DNA of 64,000 nt, from NCBI RefSeq assembly GCF_000936425.1, contig NZ_AVFK01000033.1, positions 1 to 64,000 on the forward strand, in the 5' to 3' direction. The notes under the pieces are model-generated. The model did no database searches and had not been told where the DNA came from. It was given only the letters and a program-made list of their open reading frames with translations. Made by a program: the position numbers and the translations under genes. The stretch is from Skermanella aerolata KACC 11604. Lineage in GTDB: Bacteria > Pseudomonadota > Alphaproteobacteria > Azospirillales > Azospirillaceae. Below are positions 23,601 through 32,448 of the stretch, piece after piece (the first letter of the stretch is position 1; the number at the start of each line of letters is the position of its first letter).

Positions 23601-25454
23601 ATGGGATCGATCACGCGTCCGGCCACGCTGACACCGGAAATCCGCCAGTCCTGGGAACGCTGCCTTGAAGCGGGCCTCGACCCGCACCGACCTCCCGAAC
23701 CGGTCTACGCCGACGCGGCCACGGTGCGCGAAGCGCGCGACCGGCACGAGCTGACGCGCCGGCTGGCGCTGGCCGAGATGCACAACCTCTATCACCAGAT
23801 CTCCGGCTCCAACTTCATGATCGCCTTGGGCGATCCCGGCGGCATGGTGCTGGACACCATCACCGACGACACTTTCCGCACCACGGCGGAAGCGAAGAAT
23901 ATCCGCGCCGGTGGCCTGTGGGGGGAGTTGCAGCAAGGCACCAACGCGCTGGGGCTGGCGTCGGCCATGAAAGCGCCGGTGACGGTCCACGGCCCTGAGC
24001 ATTTCTTCCGGATGTATGACGGCTTGACCTGCAACGCCGCCCCGATCTTCGGCCCCTCGGGCGAGATCGCCGGCATACTGGACGCATCGAGCGATTGCCG
24101 CTCCCGCCAGCGCCACACGATGGCCCTGGTCAAGATGTCGGTCCGCCAGATCGAGAACGGCTTGTTCCGCGACCTCCACCGCAACGACCTTGTGCTGATC
24201 TTCCACACGCGGGCGGAATACCTGCGGACCCTCAGCGCCGGCCTGCTGGCGGTCGATCCAACCGGCACGATCATCGCCGCCAGCGCGCAGGCCGCGTTCT
24301 TCCTGCAAGGCCTGCCGGCACGGCCGGGACACCACTTCGCCGAACTGTTCCGCACCGGCTTCCTCGACTTTCTGGACGAGAGCCACCGCCGCGACCGGGT
24401 GCGCCTGGAAGACCATGAGGGCAGCAGCTACGTCGTGGCGATCGACAACCTGCACAAGGTCTGCCCGCTCCACCGCCATCAAGAGCCGAAGCCCAAGTCC
24501 CAGCCCCGTCCCGCACCCCGCACGCCGTCCCCCGACTTCATCGCCGAAGATCCTGCCGTAACCGCCCTACTGACCCAGGTCGCCGGCGCCACGGCCCGAG
24601 GCGTCCCGATCCTGATCCGAGGCCCGACGGGGACCGGCAAGGAGTTGATGGCCCGCCACGCCCACGCCGTCAGCGGCCGCACCGGCGCCTTCGTCCCCGT
24701 CAATTGTGCCGCCCTCCCCGACACCCTGATCGAAGCCGAACTGTTCGGCTATGCCGAGGGCGCCTTCACCGGAGCGCGACGCGGCGGCGCCAAAGGATTA
24801 GTGAACGAAGCCGACGGCGGCACCCTGTTCCTGGACGAGATCGGCGACATGCCGGTCCAGTTGCAAAGCATCCTGCTCCGCCTGCTGGACGACTGGACCA
24901 TCCGCCCCGTCGGAAGCTCCGCCCGCCGGACCGTCGATGTCCAACTCGTCGCCGCCACCAACGCGAACCTGGAAGAAGCCGTCCAAACCGGCCGCTTCCG
25001 CGCCGACCTACTCTACCGCCTGAACACGATCGAGATAACCCTGCCCCCCTTGGCCGAGCGCAAGGACTTCCACCGCATCGCCAGACACCTGCTCCACATC
25101 ATCGACCCGGCAGCGTCAATCGCCGACACGGCGCTGGCCCTGCTGGCGCAACGCCCCTGGCCCGGCAACGTCAGGGAACTCCGCAGCGTCCTGACCCGCC
25201 TTGCGATCACCGCCGACCGCAGCGTCATCGGAGCCGAACACCTCAACGCCCCCGCCCCGCCGCCCGCACCGGCACCCGCCTCGACCCTGGAGCGGGCGGT
25301 TATCGATCAAGTCGTAGCGACCTGGGAGCAGTCCGGACGAAACATCACCGAAACCGCCCGCCGCTTGGGCGTCACTCGGAATACCGTTTACAAGAAGCTC
25401 CGAACCATGAGCAATTACGTAAAATCTGGTCCAAGAGGCGGCATCGATGACTAA
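23601..25454 (+). CDS. AcoR-type sigma-54-dependent activator, divergent from the alcohol dehydrogenase operon
   Basis: 617 residues, GGGAGGAG ahead of the ATG. A GAF-like sensor spans about 55-190 (GLWGELQQGTNALGLA and FFRMYDGLTCNAAPIFG). An AAA+ domain has Walker A GPTGTGKE at 341-348, GAFTGA at 387-392 and Walker B TLFLDEIGDMP. A C-terminal Fis-type HTH (NITETARRLGVTRNTVYKKL) completes it. Same architecture as the activator at 10582-12534 but clearly diverged. It faces away from the alcohol dehydrogenase operon and probably activates it; cross-control of prm is possible. Its end overlaps the start of a broken antitoxin gene by eight bases. Confidence 0.9.
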   Translation: MGSITRPATLTPEIRQSWERCLEAGLDPHRPPEPVYADAATVREARDRHELTRRLALAEMHNLYHQISGSNFMIALGDPGGMVLDTITDDTFRTTAEAKNIRAGGLWGELQQGTNALGLASAMKAPVTVHGPEHFFRMYDGLTCNAAPIFGPSGEIAGILDASSDCRSRQRHTMALVKMSVRQIENGLFRDLHRNDLVLIFHTRAEYLRTLSAGLLAVDPTGTIIAASAQAAFFLQGLPARPGHHFAELFRTGFLDFLDESHRRDRVRLEDHEGSSYVVAIDNLHKVCPLHRHQEPKPKSQPRPAPRTPSPDFIAEDPAVTALLTQVAGATARGVPILIRGPTGTGKELMARHAHAVSGRTGAFVPVNCAALPDTLIEAELFGYAEGAFTGARRGGAKGLVNEADGGTLFLDEIGDMPVQLQSILLRLLDDWTIRPVGSSARRTVDVQLVAATNANLEEAVQTGRFRADLLYRLNTIEITLPPLAERKDFHRIARHLLHIIDPAASIADTALALLAQRPWPGNVRELRSVLTRLAITADRSVIGAEHLNAPAPPPAPAPASTLERAVIDQVVATWEQSGRNITETARRLGVTRNTVYKKLRTMSNYVKSGPRGGIDD

Positions 25455-25815
25455 CTCCGCACAGATCATCCGGGATCAAAACGGTAATCCCGCTTTTGCC
25501 GTGTTGCCCATCGACGAGTACGAGCGGCTGCTGGAAGTAGCCGACGAAGCTGCAAGCATCCGCACGTATGACGCTTACAAGGCTACCCAACCGGAAACCT
25601 TCCCCGATGAAGTTGCCTCCCGGCTTCTGAATAGTGAGCATCCGGTAAAAGTGTTCCGCGAATACCGAGGCATGACCCAAACTCAACTTGCCGAGGCCGC
25701 CTGCCTCCGCCAAGCCTACGTGTGACAGATGGAGGCTGGCGCTCGCATTGGCACCATCGATGTTGTCAAGCGGACAGCCGAAGCGTTACGGGTAGATCTT
25801 GATGATTTGACCTGA
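25447..25815 (+). pseudogene. Helix-turn-helix antitoxin-like gene interrupted by an in-frame stop
   Basis: The frame from ATG 25447 gives MTNSAQIIRDQNGNPAFAVL and YEAR-like antitoxin residues, then an XRE HTH beginning GMTQTQLAEAACLRQAYV. A TGA at 25723-25725 stops it where XRE proteins normally have Ser. Translation past the stop continues QMEAGARIGTIDVVKRTAEALRVDL and ends at TGA 25813, completing the expected HTH. This is a single-codon nonsense change (Ser TCA or TCG to TGA) rather than a frameshift. No partner toxin gene is visible. A sequencing error cannot be excluded. Confidence 0.75.
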
Positions 25816-25905
25816 CCAGCAGCATCCAATTCGGAAAATTTCAATCGGGCCAGAACCAGAAATTGTTATATTTTGGAAAATTTATTATTAGTTAAGTATA
25901 ATTTT

Positions 25906-26038
25906 AACACGAATGGACACGGATTTCTCACGGATGAACACGGATAATATCAAACGTTGATTTCACCACGGCACCGGGAGCGATCAAATTTTCTCCTATC
26001 CGTGTTCATCCGTGGGAAATCCGTGTCCATCCGTGTTC
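25906..26038. repeat. Inverted repeat of the ACGGATTTCC/GGATGAACACGGAT type
   Basis: The left arm (25906-25946) and right arm (25997-26038) are nearly exact reverse complements over about 40 bases, separated by about 50 bases. Each arm is itself built of GGACACGGAT and GGATGAACACGGAT units. The same kind of ACGGAT-rich element is found dispersed in many bacterial genomes. It lies in an AT-rich 347-base gap that otherwise holds only the MerR operator. Confidence 0.75.
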
Positions 26039-26114
26039 CTGTCAACCCACTCGACCCCAACACCCCCGCCCCATCATCCACCCCCTTGACGTCCAGCGCC
26101 GATTCTCATACCTT

Positions 26115-26130
26115 ACGTTTACGTAAACGT
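26115..26130. promoter_or_regulatory. Palindromic operator upstream of the MerR regulator
   Basis: ACGTTTACGTAAACGT is a perfect 16-base palindrome 33 bases before the MerR gene start. Its core TTTACGTAAA recurs ahead of the acyl-CoA ligase gene at 35007-35030. MerR-type regulators of fatty-acid or branched-chain degradation (LiuR-like) bind sites of this kind. Confidence 0.65.
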
Positions 26131-26162
26131 TATGCCACTCCCTGAACGCGCGGTGACAAATC

Positions 26163-26603
26163 ATGCTCAGTATGACCGATCCGCCGGAAGAGGCGGGAGA
26201 AGAGCGGACTTTTACCATCAGCGAGTTGGCCGATACGTTCCAGGTCACTCCCCGCACGATCCGCTTCTACGAGGACCAGGGGCTGCTGTCGCCCAGGCGC
26301 GACGGGCTCAATCGGGTCTACAGCCATCGTGACCGCGCCCGGCTGACGCTGATCTGCCGGGGCAAGCGGCTGGGCTTCAGTCTGGCGGAGATCAAGGATT
26401 TTCTCGACCTCTACGATGTCGATGACCGGCAGATCGAGCAGATGCGCTTCGTACTGGCCCATGGGCGAGAGCGGATCGCCTCGCTGGAGGTCCAGCTTGT
26501 CGATGTCCAGCAGACGCTGAGCGAGTTGCGGGCGCTGGAAAGCCAGATCGTCGAACACCTCAAGGCCGCCGGTGCGGCGCCGGACAAGAACACCAAGAAA
26601 TAG
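26163..26603 (+). CDS. MerR family regulator of the adjacent fatty-acid degradation genes
   Basis: 146 residues (ATG 26172 is an alternative start). The winged HTH TFTISELADTFQVTPRTIRFYEDQGLLSPRRDGLNRVY is followed by a dimerisation coiled coil (LGFSLAEIKDFLDLYDV onward). No metal-binding Cys cluster is present, so it should sense an organic ligand such as an acyl-CoA. It precedes the thiolase gene by 57 bases on the same strand. A palindrome sits at its own promoter and a related one at the acyl-CoA ligase, suggesting autoregulation and a small regulon, as known for LiuR-like regulators. Confidence 0.87.
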   Translation: MLSMTDPPEEAGEERTFTISELADTFQVTPRTIRFYEDQGLLSPRRDGLNRVYSHRDRARLTLICRGKRLGFSLAEIKDFLDLYDVDDRQIEQMRFVLAHGRERIASLEVQLVDVQQTLSELRALESQIVEHLKAAGAAPDKNTKK

Positions 26604-26660
26604 CTTCCGAAGAAATAGACCCAACTAACCAAATCAAGTCGGTGAGGAGCATTCAGCGTC

Positions 26661-27797
26661 ATGAAGAACGTGGTTATCGCCGGGTATGTCCGGTCGCCGT
26701 TCCACTTCGCGAACAAGGGCAAGCTGGCGCGCATCCGCCCCGACGATCTGGCGGCGCAGGTCGTCAACGGCCTACTCAAGCAGACCGGCGTCGATCCGAA
26801 TGAGATCGAGGACATCATGCTGGGCTGCGCCTTCCCCGAAGGCGAGCAGGGTTTCAACGTCGCGAAGCTGGTCGGCATGCTGGCGAATCTGCCGCAGAGC
26901 GTCGCCGGCACCACCATCAACCGCTTCTGCGGATCGTCGATGCAGGCGATCCACATGGCCGCCGGTGCGATCCAGATGGATGCCGGCCACGCCTTCATCG
27001 CGGGCGGGATCGAAAGCATGAGCCGGGTGCCCATGATGGGCTTCAACCCGATGCCGAACCCGAAGCTGGCCGAAAGCAACCCCGGCGCCTACATGGCGAT
27101 GGGCATCACCGCCGAAAACCTCGCGACCAAATACCAGTTCACCCGCGAAGCCCAGGAAGCGGTCGCCGTCGAAAGCCACCGCAAGGCGGCGGAAGCGCAG
27201 GCCTCGGGCCGCTTCGACGACGAGATCGTGGCGATCAAGACGCCCGACGGCGTAGTCGATAAGGACGGCTGCATCCGCGCAGACACCACCCCGCAAAGCC
27301 TCGCCGCCCTCAAGGCCGCGTTCCTGGCCGAGGGTACCGTGACGGCGGGTACCGCCAGTCCGCTGACCGACGGCTCCTCCGCCACCCTCGTCACATCGGA
27401 AGAATTCGCCCGCGCCCACGGTCTTCCGATCCTGGCGCGCATCAAGTCGATCGCCGTGTCCGGCTGCGATCCGACGATCATGGGCTACGGCCCGGTCCCC
27501 TCGACCCAGAAGGCGCTGAAGCGCGCCGGGATCACCGTCAAGGACCTTGATATCGTGGAGAGCAACGAGGCCTTCGCGGTGCAGGCGATGACCGTGGCGC
27601 AGGAGCTTGGCTTCGACGGCGCCAAGGTCAACCTCGACGGCGGCGCGCTGGCGCTCGGCCATCCGCTCGGCGCCACCGGCGCCCGGATCACCGGCAAGGC
27701 GGCCCAGCTGCTGAAGCGGGAGGGCGGGCAGTTCGCGCTTTCGACCCAGTGCATCGGCGGCGGTCAGGGGATCGCCACCGTCCTTGAAGCGGTCTGA
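26661..27797 (+). CDS. Acetyl-CoA acyltransferase (thiolase)
   Basis: 378 residues. Thiolase signatures: NRFCGSSMQAIHMAAGAIQMD with the nucleophilic Cys, DGSSATLVTS, ALGHPLGATGAR with the general-base His, and STQCIGGGQGIA with the second catalytic Cys. It catalyses thiolytic release of acetyl-CoA in beta-oxidation. The next two genes follow at 35 and 14 bases, so the three form one operon under the upstream MerR regulator. Confidence 0.92.
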   Translation: MKNVVIAGYVRSPFHFANKGKLARIRPDDLAAQVVNGLLKQTGVDPNEIEDIMLGCAFPEGEQGFNVAKLVGMLANLPQSVAGTTINRFCGSSMQAIHMAAGAIQMDAGHAFIAGGIESMSRVPMMGFNPMPNPKLAESNPGAYMAMGITAENLATKYQFTREAQEAVAVESHRKAAEAQASGRFDDEIVAIKTPDGVVDKDGCIRADTTPQSLAALKAAFLAEGTVTAGTASPLTDGSSATLVTSEEFARAHGLPILARIKSIAVSGCDPTIMGYGPVPSTQKALKRAGITVKDLDIVESNEAFAVQAMTVAQELGFDGAKVNLDGGALALGHPLGATGARITGKAAQLLKREGGQFALSTQCIGGGQGIATVLEAV

Positions 27798-27832
27798 CAC
27801 GCAGCAATAAGCCGAACCCGAGGAGACGCTTC

Positions 27833-30178
27833 ATGGAAATCCGCAGCGCAGCCGTGATCGGCGCCGGCGTGATGGGCAGCGGCATCGCGGCACATATCGC
27901 CAATGCCGGCATCCCTGTCTTCCTGCTCGACATCGTGCCGCAGGACGTCAAGGACGGACGCGGCAACGACCGCAGCGTGGTTGCCCGCACGGCCATCGAG
28001 AAGATGCTGAAGACCGACCCCGCGCCCTTCATGCACAAGAAGAACGCCCGGCTGGTCACCCCCGGCAACATCGACGACGATCTGGAAAAGCTGGCGACCG
28101 TGGACTGGATCGTCGAAGCCGTGGTCGAGAACCCCGCCGTCAAGTCGGACCTCTACGCCCGGCTGGACAAGGTGCGGAAGCCCGGTTCCATCGTCTCCTC
28201 CAACACCTCGACCATCCCGCTGAAGAACCTGATCGAGGGCCAGAGCGACCGATTCGCCCAGGATTTCCTGATCACCCACTTCTTCAATCCGCCGCGCTAC
28301 ATGCGCCTGCTGGAAGTCGTTTCCGGCCCCGCCACCCGCGCCGAAGCCGTGACATCCCTCAGCACCTTCGCCGACAAGCGGCTGGGCAAGGGCGTCGTGC
28401 AGTGCAAGGACCGCCCCGGCTTCATCGCCAACCGGATCGGCACCTACTGGATTCAGGCCGCGATCAACGAGGCGATGGACCTTGGCCTGACGGTGGAAGA
28501 GGCCGACGCCGTGGTCGGCCGCCCGATGGGCATTCCGAAGACCGGCGTGTTCGGGCTGGTCGATCTGGTCGGCCTGGACCTGATGCCCTATGTCAGCCGT
28601 TCGCTCCTGAAGACCTTGCCGCCCGGCGATCCGTACCGCGACATCTACCGGGAGCCGGAGTTGTTCACCCGCATGATCGCGGAGGGCTATACCGGCCGCA
28701 AGGGCAAGGGCGGCTTCTACCGGATGAACAAATCGGGCGGCGCCAGGGTCAAGGAAGCGGTCGATCTCCAGACCGGCCAGTACCGCCCGGCCGGCAAGCC
28801 GTCGCTCGATAGCGTCGCCGCCGCCAAGGGCGGCCTGCGCAAGCTTGTCGAGCATCCGGATAAGGGCGGGACCTATGCCCGCCGCGTGCTGGTCGGGCTG
28901 CTGAGTTACGCCGCCGGGCTGGTGCCCGAGATCGCCGACGACATTACCGGCGTCGATCAGGCGATGCGGCTCGGCTACAACTGGAAATTCGGCCCGTTCG
29001 AGCTGATCGACCAGCTAGGAGCCGACTGGCTGGCCGACGCCCTGAGGGCCGAGGGCAAGGCCGTCCCGGCCCTGCTGGAAACGGCTTCGGGCAAGACGTT
29101 CTACCGCACCGAAAACGGCAAGCTCCAGTTCCTCACCACGGAAGGCGGTTACGCCGATCTGGTCCGCCCGGAAGGCGTGCTGCTGCTGTCCGATATCAAG
29201 CGCGCCGGCAAGCCGATCGCCCGCAATGCCTCCGCCTCGCTCTGGGACATCGGCGACGGCGTCGCCTGCCTGGAGTTTACGGGCAAGATGAACGCCCTGG
29301 ACAGCGACGTGATGGCGCTGATCCGGAAGGCCGCCGGCATGATCGGCGATGGCAAGGGGGATTGGAAGGCGCTGGTCGTCCATAACGAGGGCGACAACTT
29401 CTCGGTCGGCGTCAACCTCGGCCTCGCCTTGTTCGCGGTCAATATCGCGCTGTGGCCGCAGGTCGAGCAGACCGTCCAGGAAGGCCAGGAGACCTACAAG
29501 GCGCTGAAATACGCCCCCTTCCCCGTCGTCGCCGCTCCGTCGGGCATGGCGCTGGGCGGAGGCTGCGAGATCCTGCTGCACTGCGCCGCCGTCCAAGCCC
29601 ATGCCGAAACCTATATGGGTCTGGTCGAAGTCGGCGTTGGCGTCATCCCCGGCTGGGGCGGCTGCAAGGAGATGCTGACCCGCGCCACGCTCAACAAGAA
29701 GCGCCCCGGCGGCCCGATGCCGCCGATCGCCCAGACCTTCGAGACGATCAGCCTCGCCAAGGTAGCGAAGTCGGCGGACGAGGCACGCGACCTGATGTTC
29801 TTGCGTCCAACCGACGGCATCACGATGAACCGCGACCGCCTGCTGGCCGACGCGAAGGCCAAGGCGCTGGCATTGGCCGCGGATTACAAGCCGCCGGAGC
29901 CGGTGAAGCTCCGCCTGCCCGGCCCGACCGCCAGGGCGGCGCTCGATCTGGCGGTGGAAGGTTTTCAGCTTCAGGGAAAGGCCACGCCCCATGACGTGAC
30001 GGTTTCCTCGGCGCTGGCCAGCGTGCTCAGCGGCGGCGACACCGACATCACGGTGGAACTGGACGAGGACGAGTTGCTGGAACTGGAGCGCACCGCCTTC
30101 ATGAGACTCGTCCGGAACAGCAACACCGTCGCCCGGATCGAACACATGCTCACCACCGGCAAGCCGTTGCGGAACTGA
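27833..30178 (+). CDS. 3-hydroxyacyl-CoA dehydrogenase / enoyl-CoA hydratase fusion (FadB-like)
   Basis: 781 residues. The N-terminal NAD-binding 3-hydroxyacyl-CoA dehydrogenase part has AVIGAGVMGSGIAAHIANAG, SNTSTIPL, HFFNPPRYMRLLEV and GFIANRIG. The C-terminal part is a crotonase-fold enoyl-CoA hydratase (DSDVMALIRKAAGMIGDG; GMALGGGCEILLHC oxyanion region). The domain order is the reverse of E. coli FadB but is common in Alphaproteobacteria. It performs two steps of beta-oxidation in the cytoplasm. Middle gene of the operon. Confidence 0.9.
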   Translation: MEIRSAAVIGAGVMGSGIAAHIANAGIPVFLLDIVPQDVKDGRGNDRSVVARTAIEKMLKTDPAPFMHKKNARLVTPGNIDDDLEKLATVDWIVEAVVENPAVKSDLYARLDKVRKPGSIVSSNTSTIPLKNLIEGQSDRFAQDFLITHFFNPPRYMRLLEVVSGPATRAEAVTSLSTFADKRLGKGVVQCKDRPGFIANRIGTYWIQAAINEAMDLGLTVEEADAVVGRPMGIPKTGVFGLVDLVGLDLMPYVSRSLLKTLPPGDPYRDIYREPELFTRMIAEGYTGRKGKGGFYRMNKSGGARVKEAVDLQTGQYRPAGKPSLDSVAAAKGGLRKLVEHPDKGGTYARRVLVGLLSYAAGLVPEIADDITGVDQAMRLGYNWKFGPFELIDQLGADWLADALRAEGKAVPALLETASGKTFYRTENGKLQFLTTEGGYADLVRPEGVLLLSDIKRAGKPIARNASASLWDIGDGVACLEFTGKMNALDSDVMALIRKAAGMIGDGKGDWKALVVHNEGDNFSVGVNLGLALFAVNIALWPQVEQTVQEGQETYKALKYAPFPVVAAPSGMALGGGCEILLHCAAVQAHAETYMGLVEVGVGVIPGWGGCKEMLTRATLNKKRPGGPMPPIAQTFETISLAKVAKSADEARDLMFLRPTDGITMNRDRLLADAKAKALALAADYKPPEPVKLRLPGPTARAALDLAVEGFQLQGKATPHDVTVSSALASVLSGGDTDITVELDEDELLELERTAFMRLVRNSNTVARIEHMLTTGKPLRN

Positions 30179-30192
30179 GGGAGTACGTAAAC

Positions 30193-31989
30193 ATGCCGAC
30201 CTACAAGGCGCCTCTGAACGACGTCCGTTTCGTGCTCAACGAAGTCTTCTCCGTTGGCCAACTTGCCGAATTGCCCGGTCACGAGGACCATACCCCCGAC
30301 CTGATCGAAGCGGTGCTGGAGGAAGGCGCCAAGCTGGCTGAAAACGTGCTCCAGCCGCTCAATCGCTCCGGCGACGAGGAAGGCTGCCACTACGAGAACG
30401 GCGTTGTCCGCACCCCCGCCGGTTTTCCGGAGGCCTATGCCCAGTTCATCGCCGGCGGCTGGACGGGAGTGTCCGCCGATCCGGAATACGGCGGCCAGGG
30501 CTTGCCCCATGTCGTCAACTTCGTGCTGGAGGAGTTCCTGTGCTCCGCCAACCTGTCGTTCGGCATGTATCCGGGCCTTAGCCACGGTGCCTACAACGCG
30601 CTCTACCTGCACGGCACCGACGAACTGAAGCGCGCCTACCTGCCGAAGCTGGTGGACGGTACGTGGTCCGGGACGATGTGCCTGACGGAGCCGCATTGCG
30701 GCACCGACCTCGGCATGATCCGGACCAAGGCGGTGCCGGACGACAGCGGCGACGGGTCGTTCGCGATCACCGGCACCAAGATCTTCATCTCGGCCGGCGA
30801 GCACGACCTGACCGAGAACATCCTTCATCTGGTACTGGCGAAACTGCCCGACGCTCCCCCCGGCACCAAGGGCATCAGCCTGTTCCTGGTTCCCAAGTTT
30901 CTCCCGCGTGATGACGGCACGCCGGGCATGCGCAACGGCGTCCTGTGCGGTTCGATCGAGCACAAGATGGGCATCAAGGCCTCATCCACCTGCGTGATGA
31001 ATTTCGACGCCGCGAAGGGCTGGCTGGTCGGTCAGCCCCACAAGGGCATGCGCGCCATGTTTACCATGATGAACGCGGCGCGCCTCGGCGTAGGCATCCA
31101 GGGCCTCGGTCTGGCCGAAGTCAGCTATCAGAACGCCGTCAGCTACGCCCGTGACCGGCTTCAGGGCCGCTCGCTGACGGGGACCAAGGCGCCGGAAAAG
31201 CCGGCCGATCCGATCATCGTTCACCCCGACGTCCGAAAAAATCTTATGACCATGCGGGCCTATACCGAAGGCTGCCGCGCTCTCGCCTGCTGGATAGGCC
31301 TGAACATAGACATATTCAGCAAGCATCCCGATCCGGCCGTCAGGGCGGAAGCCGACGATCTGGTGGCGCTGATGACTCCTGTCGTGAAGGCGTTCTTCAC
31401 CGATATAGGATTCGAGACGACCAACATGGGCGTCCAGATCTATGGCGGGCACGGCTACATCCGCGAATACGGCATGGAACAGTTCGTCCGCGACGCCCGG
31501 ATCGCCCAGATCTACGAAGGCGCCAACGGTATCCAGGCGCTCGATCTGGTCGGCCGAAAGCTGCCGCAGGACATGGGCCGCCTGCTCCGGCGGTTCTTCC
31601 ATCCGGTGTCGGAGTTCCTGGAGGAGAACCAGGAAGACCCTGCCCTGCTGGAATTCGTCATCCCGCTCGCCAAAGCGTTCGGCAAGCTCCAGCAGGCGAC
31701 GGCGCTGATCGCCCAGCGCGGCATGAAGAACCCGGACGAGGCGGGAGCCGCCTCCACCGACTACCTGCGCCTGTTCGCGCTGGTGGCTGTCGGCTTCATG
31801 TGGGTTCGGATGGTCAAGGTGGCGCAGGCGAAACTGCCTCAGGCCAACGGCGATGCCCGTTTCTACGACACCAAGATCAGGACGGCGCGCTTCTACGTGA
31901 CCAAACTGCTGCCGCAGGTCAACGCCCTGTTCCTGACGATCATGGCCGGCTCGGCACCCTTGATGGACATCGACGCCGACGCCTTCTGA
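30193..31989 (+). CDS. Acyl-CoA dehydrogenase with extended C-terminal domain
   Basis: 598 residues. Acyl-CoA dehydrogenase motifs: MCLTEPHCGTDLGMIRTKA, FISAGEHDL, YGGHGYIREYGMEQFVRDARIAQIYEGANGIQALDLV with the catalytic Glu in the IYEGANG segment. A C-terminal extension of about 130 residues is typical of the longer family used for medium/long-chain acyl-CoAs. FAD-dependent; electrons go to an ETF encoded elsewhere. Last gene of the operon, followed by a terminator. Confidence 0.92.
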   Translation: MPTYKAPLNDVRFVLNEVFSVGQLAELPGHEDHTPDLIEAVLEEGAKLAENVLQPLNRSGDEEGCHYENGVVRTPAGFPEAYAQFIAGGWTGVSADPEYGGQGLPHVVNFVLEEFLCSANLSFGMYPGLSHGAYNALYLHGTDELKRAYLPKLVDGTWSGTMCLTEPHCGTDLGMIRTKAVPDDSGDGSFAITGTKIFISAGEHDLTENILHLVLAKLPDAPPGTKGISLFLVPKFLPRDDGTPGMRNGVLCGSIEHKMGIKASSTCVMNFDAAKGWLVGQPHKGMRAMFTMMNAARLGVGIQGLGLAEVSYQNAVSYARDRLQGRSLTGTKAPEKPADPIIVHPDVRKNLMTMRAYTEGCRALACWIGLNIDIFSKHPDPAVRAEADDLVALMTPVVKAFFTDIGFETTNMGVQIYGGHGYIREYGMEQFVRDARIAQIYEGANGIQALDLVGRKLPQDMGRLLRRFFHPVSEFLEENQEDPALLEFVIPLAKAFGKLQQATALIAQRGMKNPDEAGAASTDYLRLFALVAVGFMWVRMVKVAQAKLPQANGDARFYDTKIRTARFYVTKLLPQVNALFLTIMAGSAPLMDIDADAF

Positions 31990-32017
31990 TTCTCGTATAT
32001 CTATCCGAGTATGGAAG

Positions 32018-32051
32018 AAAAGGGTGTCCGCTAGCGGCGGGCACCCTTTTT
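32018..32051 (+). terminator. Rho-independent terminator of the beta-oxidation operon
   Basis: AAAAGGGTG (32018-32026) pairs with CACCCTTTT, extended inward by TCCGC/GCGGG, and is followed by a run of Ts. It lies 29 bases after the acyl-CoA dehydrogenase stop. Confidence 0.8.
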
Positions 32052-32448
32052 CGCATGATCATCGAAAACCGAGTCGCGGTGGAGGAACACCTTTCGAACT
32101 CCCCTCAACCCGCTTCAACCATGATTCGCACCGTCGAATAGGCCAACTTCAGGTTGGAACAGCTATAGACACCCCAAACTCTAGGTCTAACAGGCTATGC
32201 CTCACGGACATAAAGCATATGACGCTCAGCAATAATCGGTTTGATCGGACAATAGGCGGATCTAAAAACTATCCGTATCATCATATATGTTGGTTGCATA
32301 TCGGCAACACAGGCCAAGGCTCCTATGTATACTTAGAGATACAAGGGTCGATAGGGTTTCTTAATGAACAAAATAGTATCCTAGGCGATGAGATTACCTC
32401 ATATTTGAGTGTGTGCCGCTTAGGCCAAAAAACGGGAAGGGTTATGAC
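32052..32448. other. Intergenic region, relatively AT-rich, no gene seen
   Basis: About 400 bases between the terminator and the response-regulator gene. It is noticeably lower in GC than the flanks. An open frame from about 32219 has no SD and runs into the regulator, so it is not taken as a gene. A short CCAAC/GTTGG hairpin at 32143-32157 is the only other structure. The promoter of the regulator presumably lies here. Confidence 0.5.
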
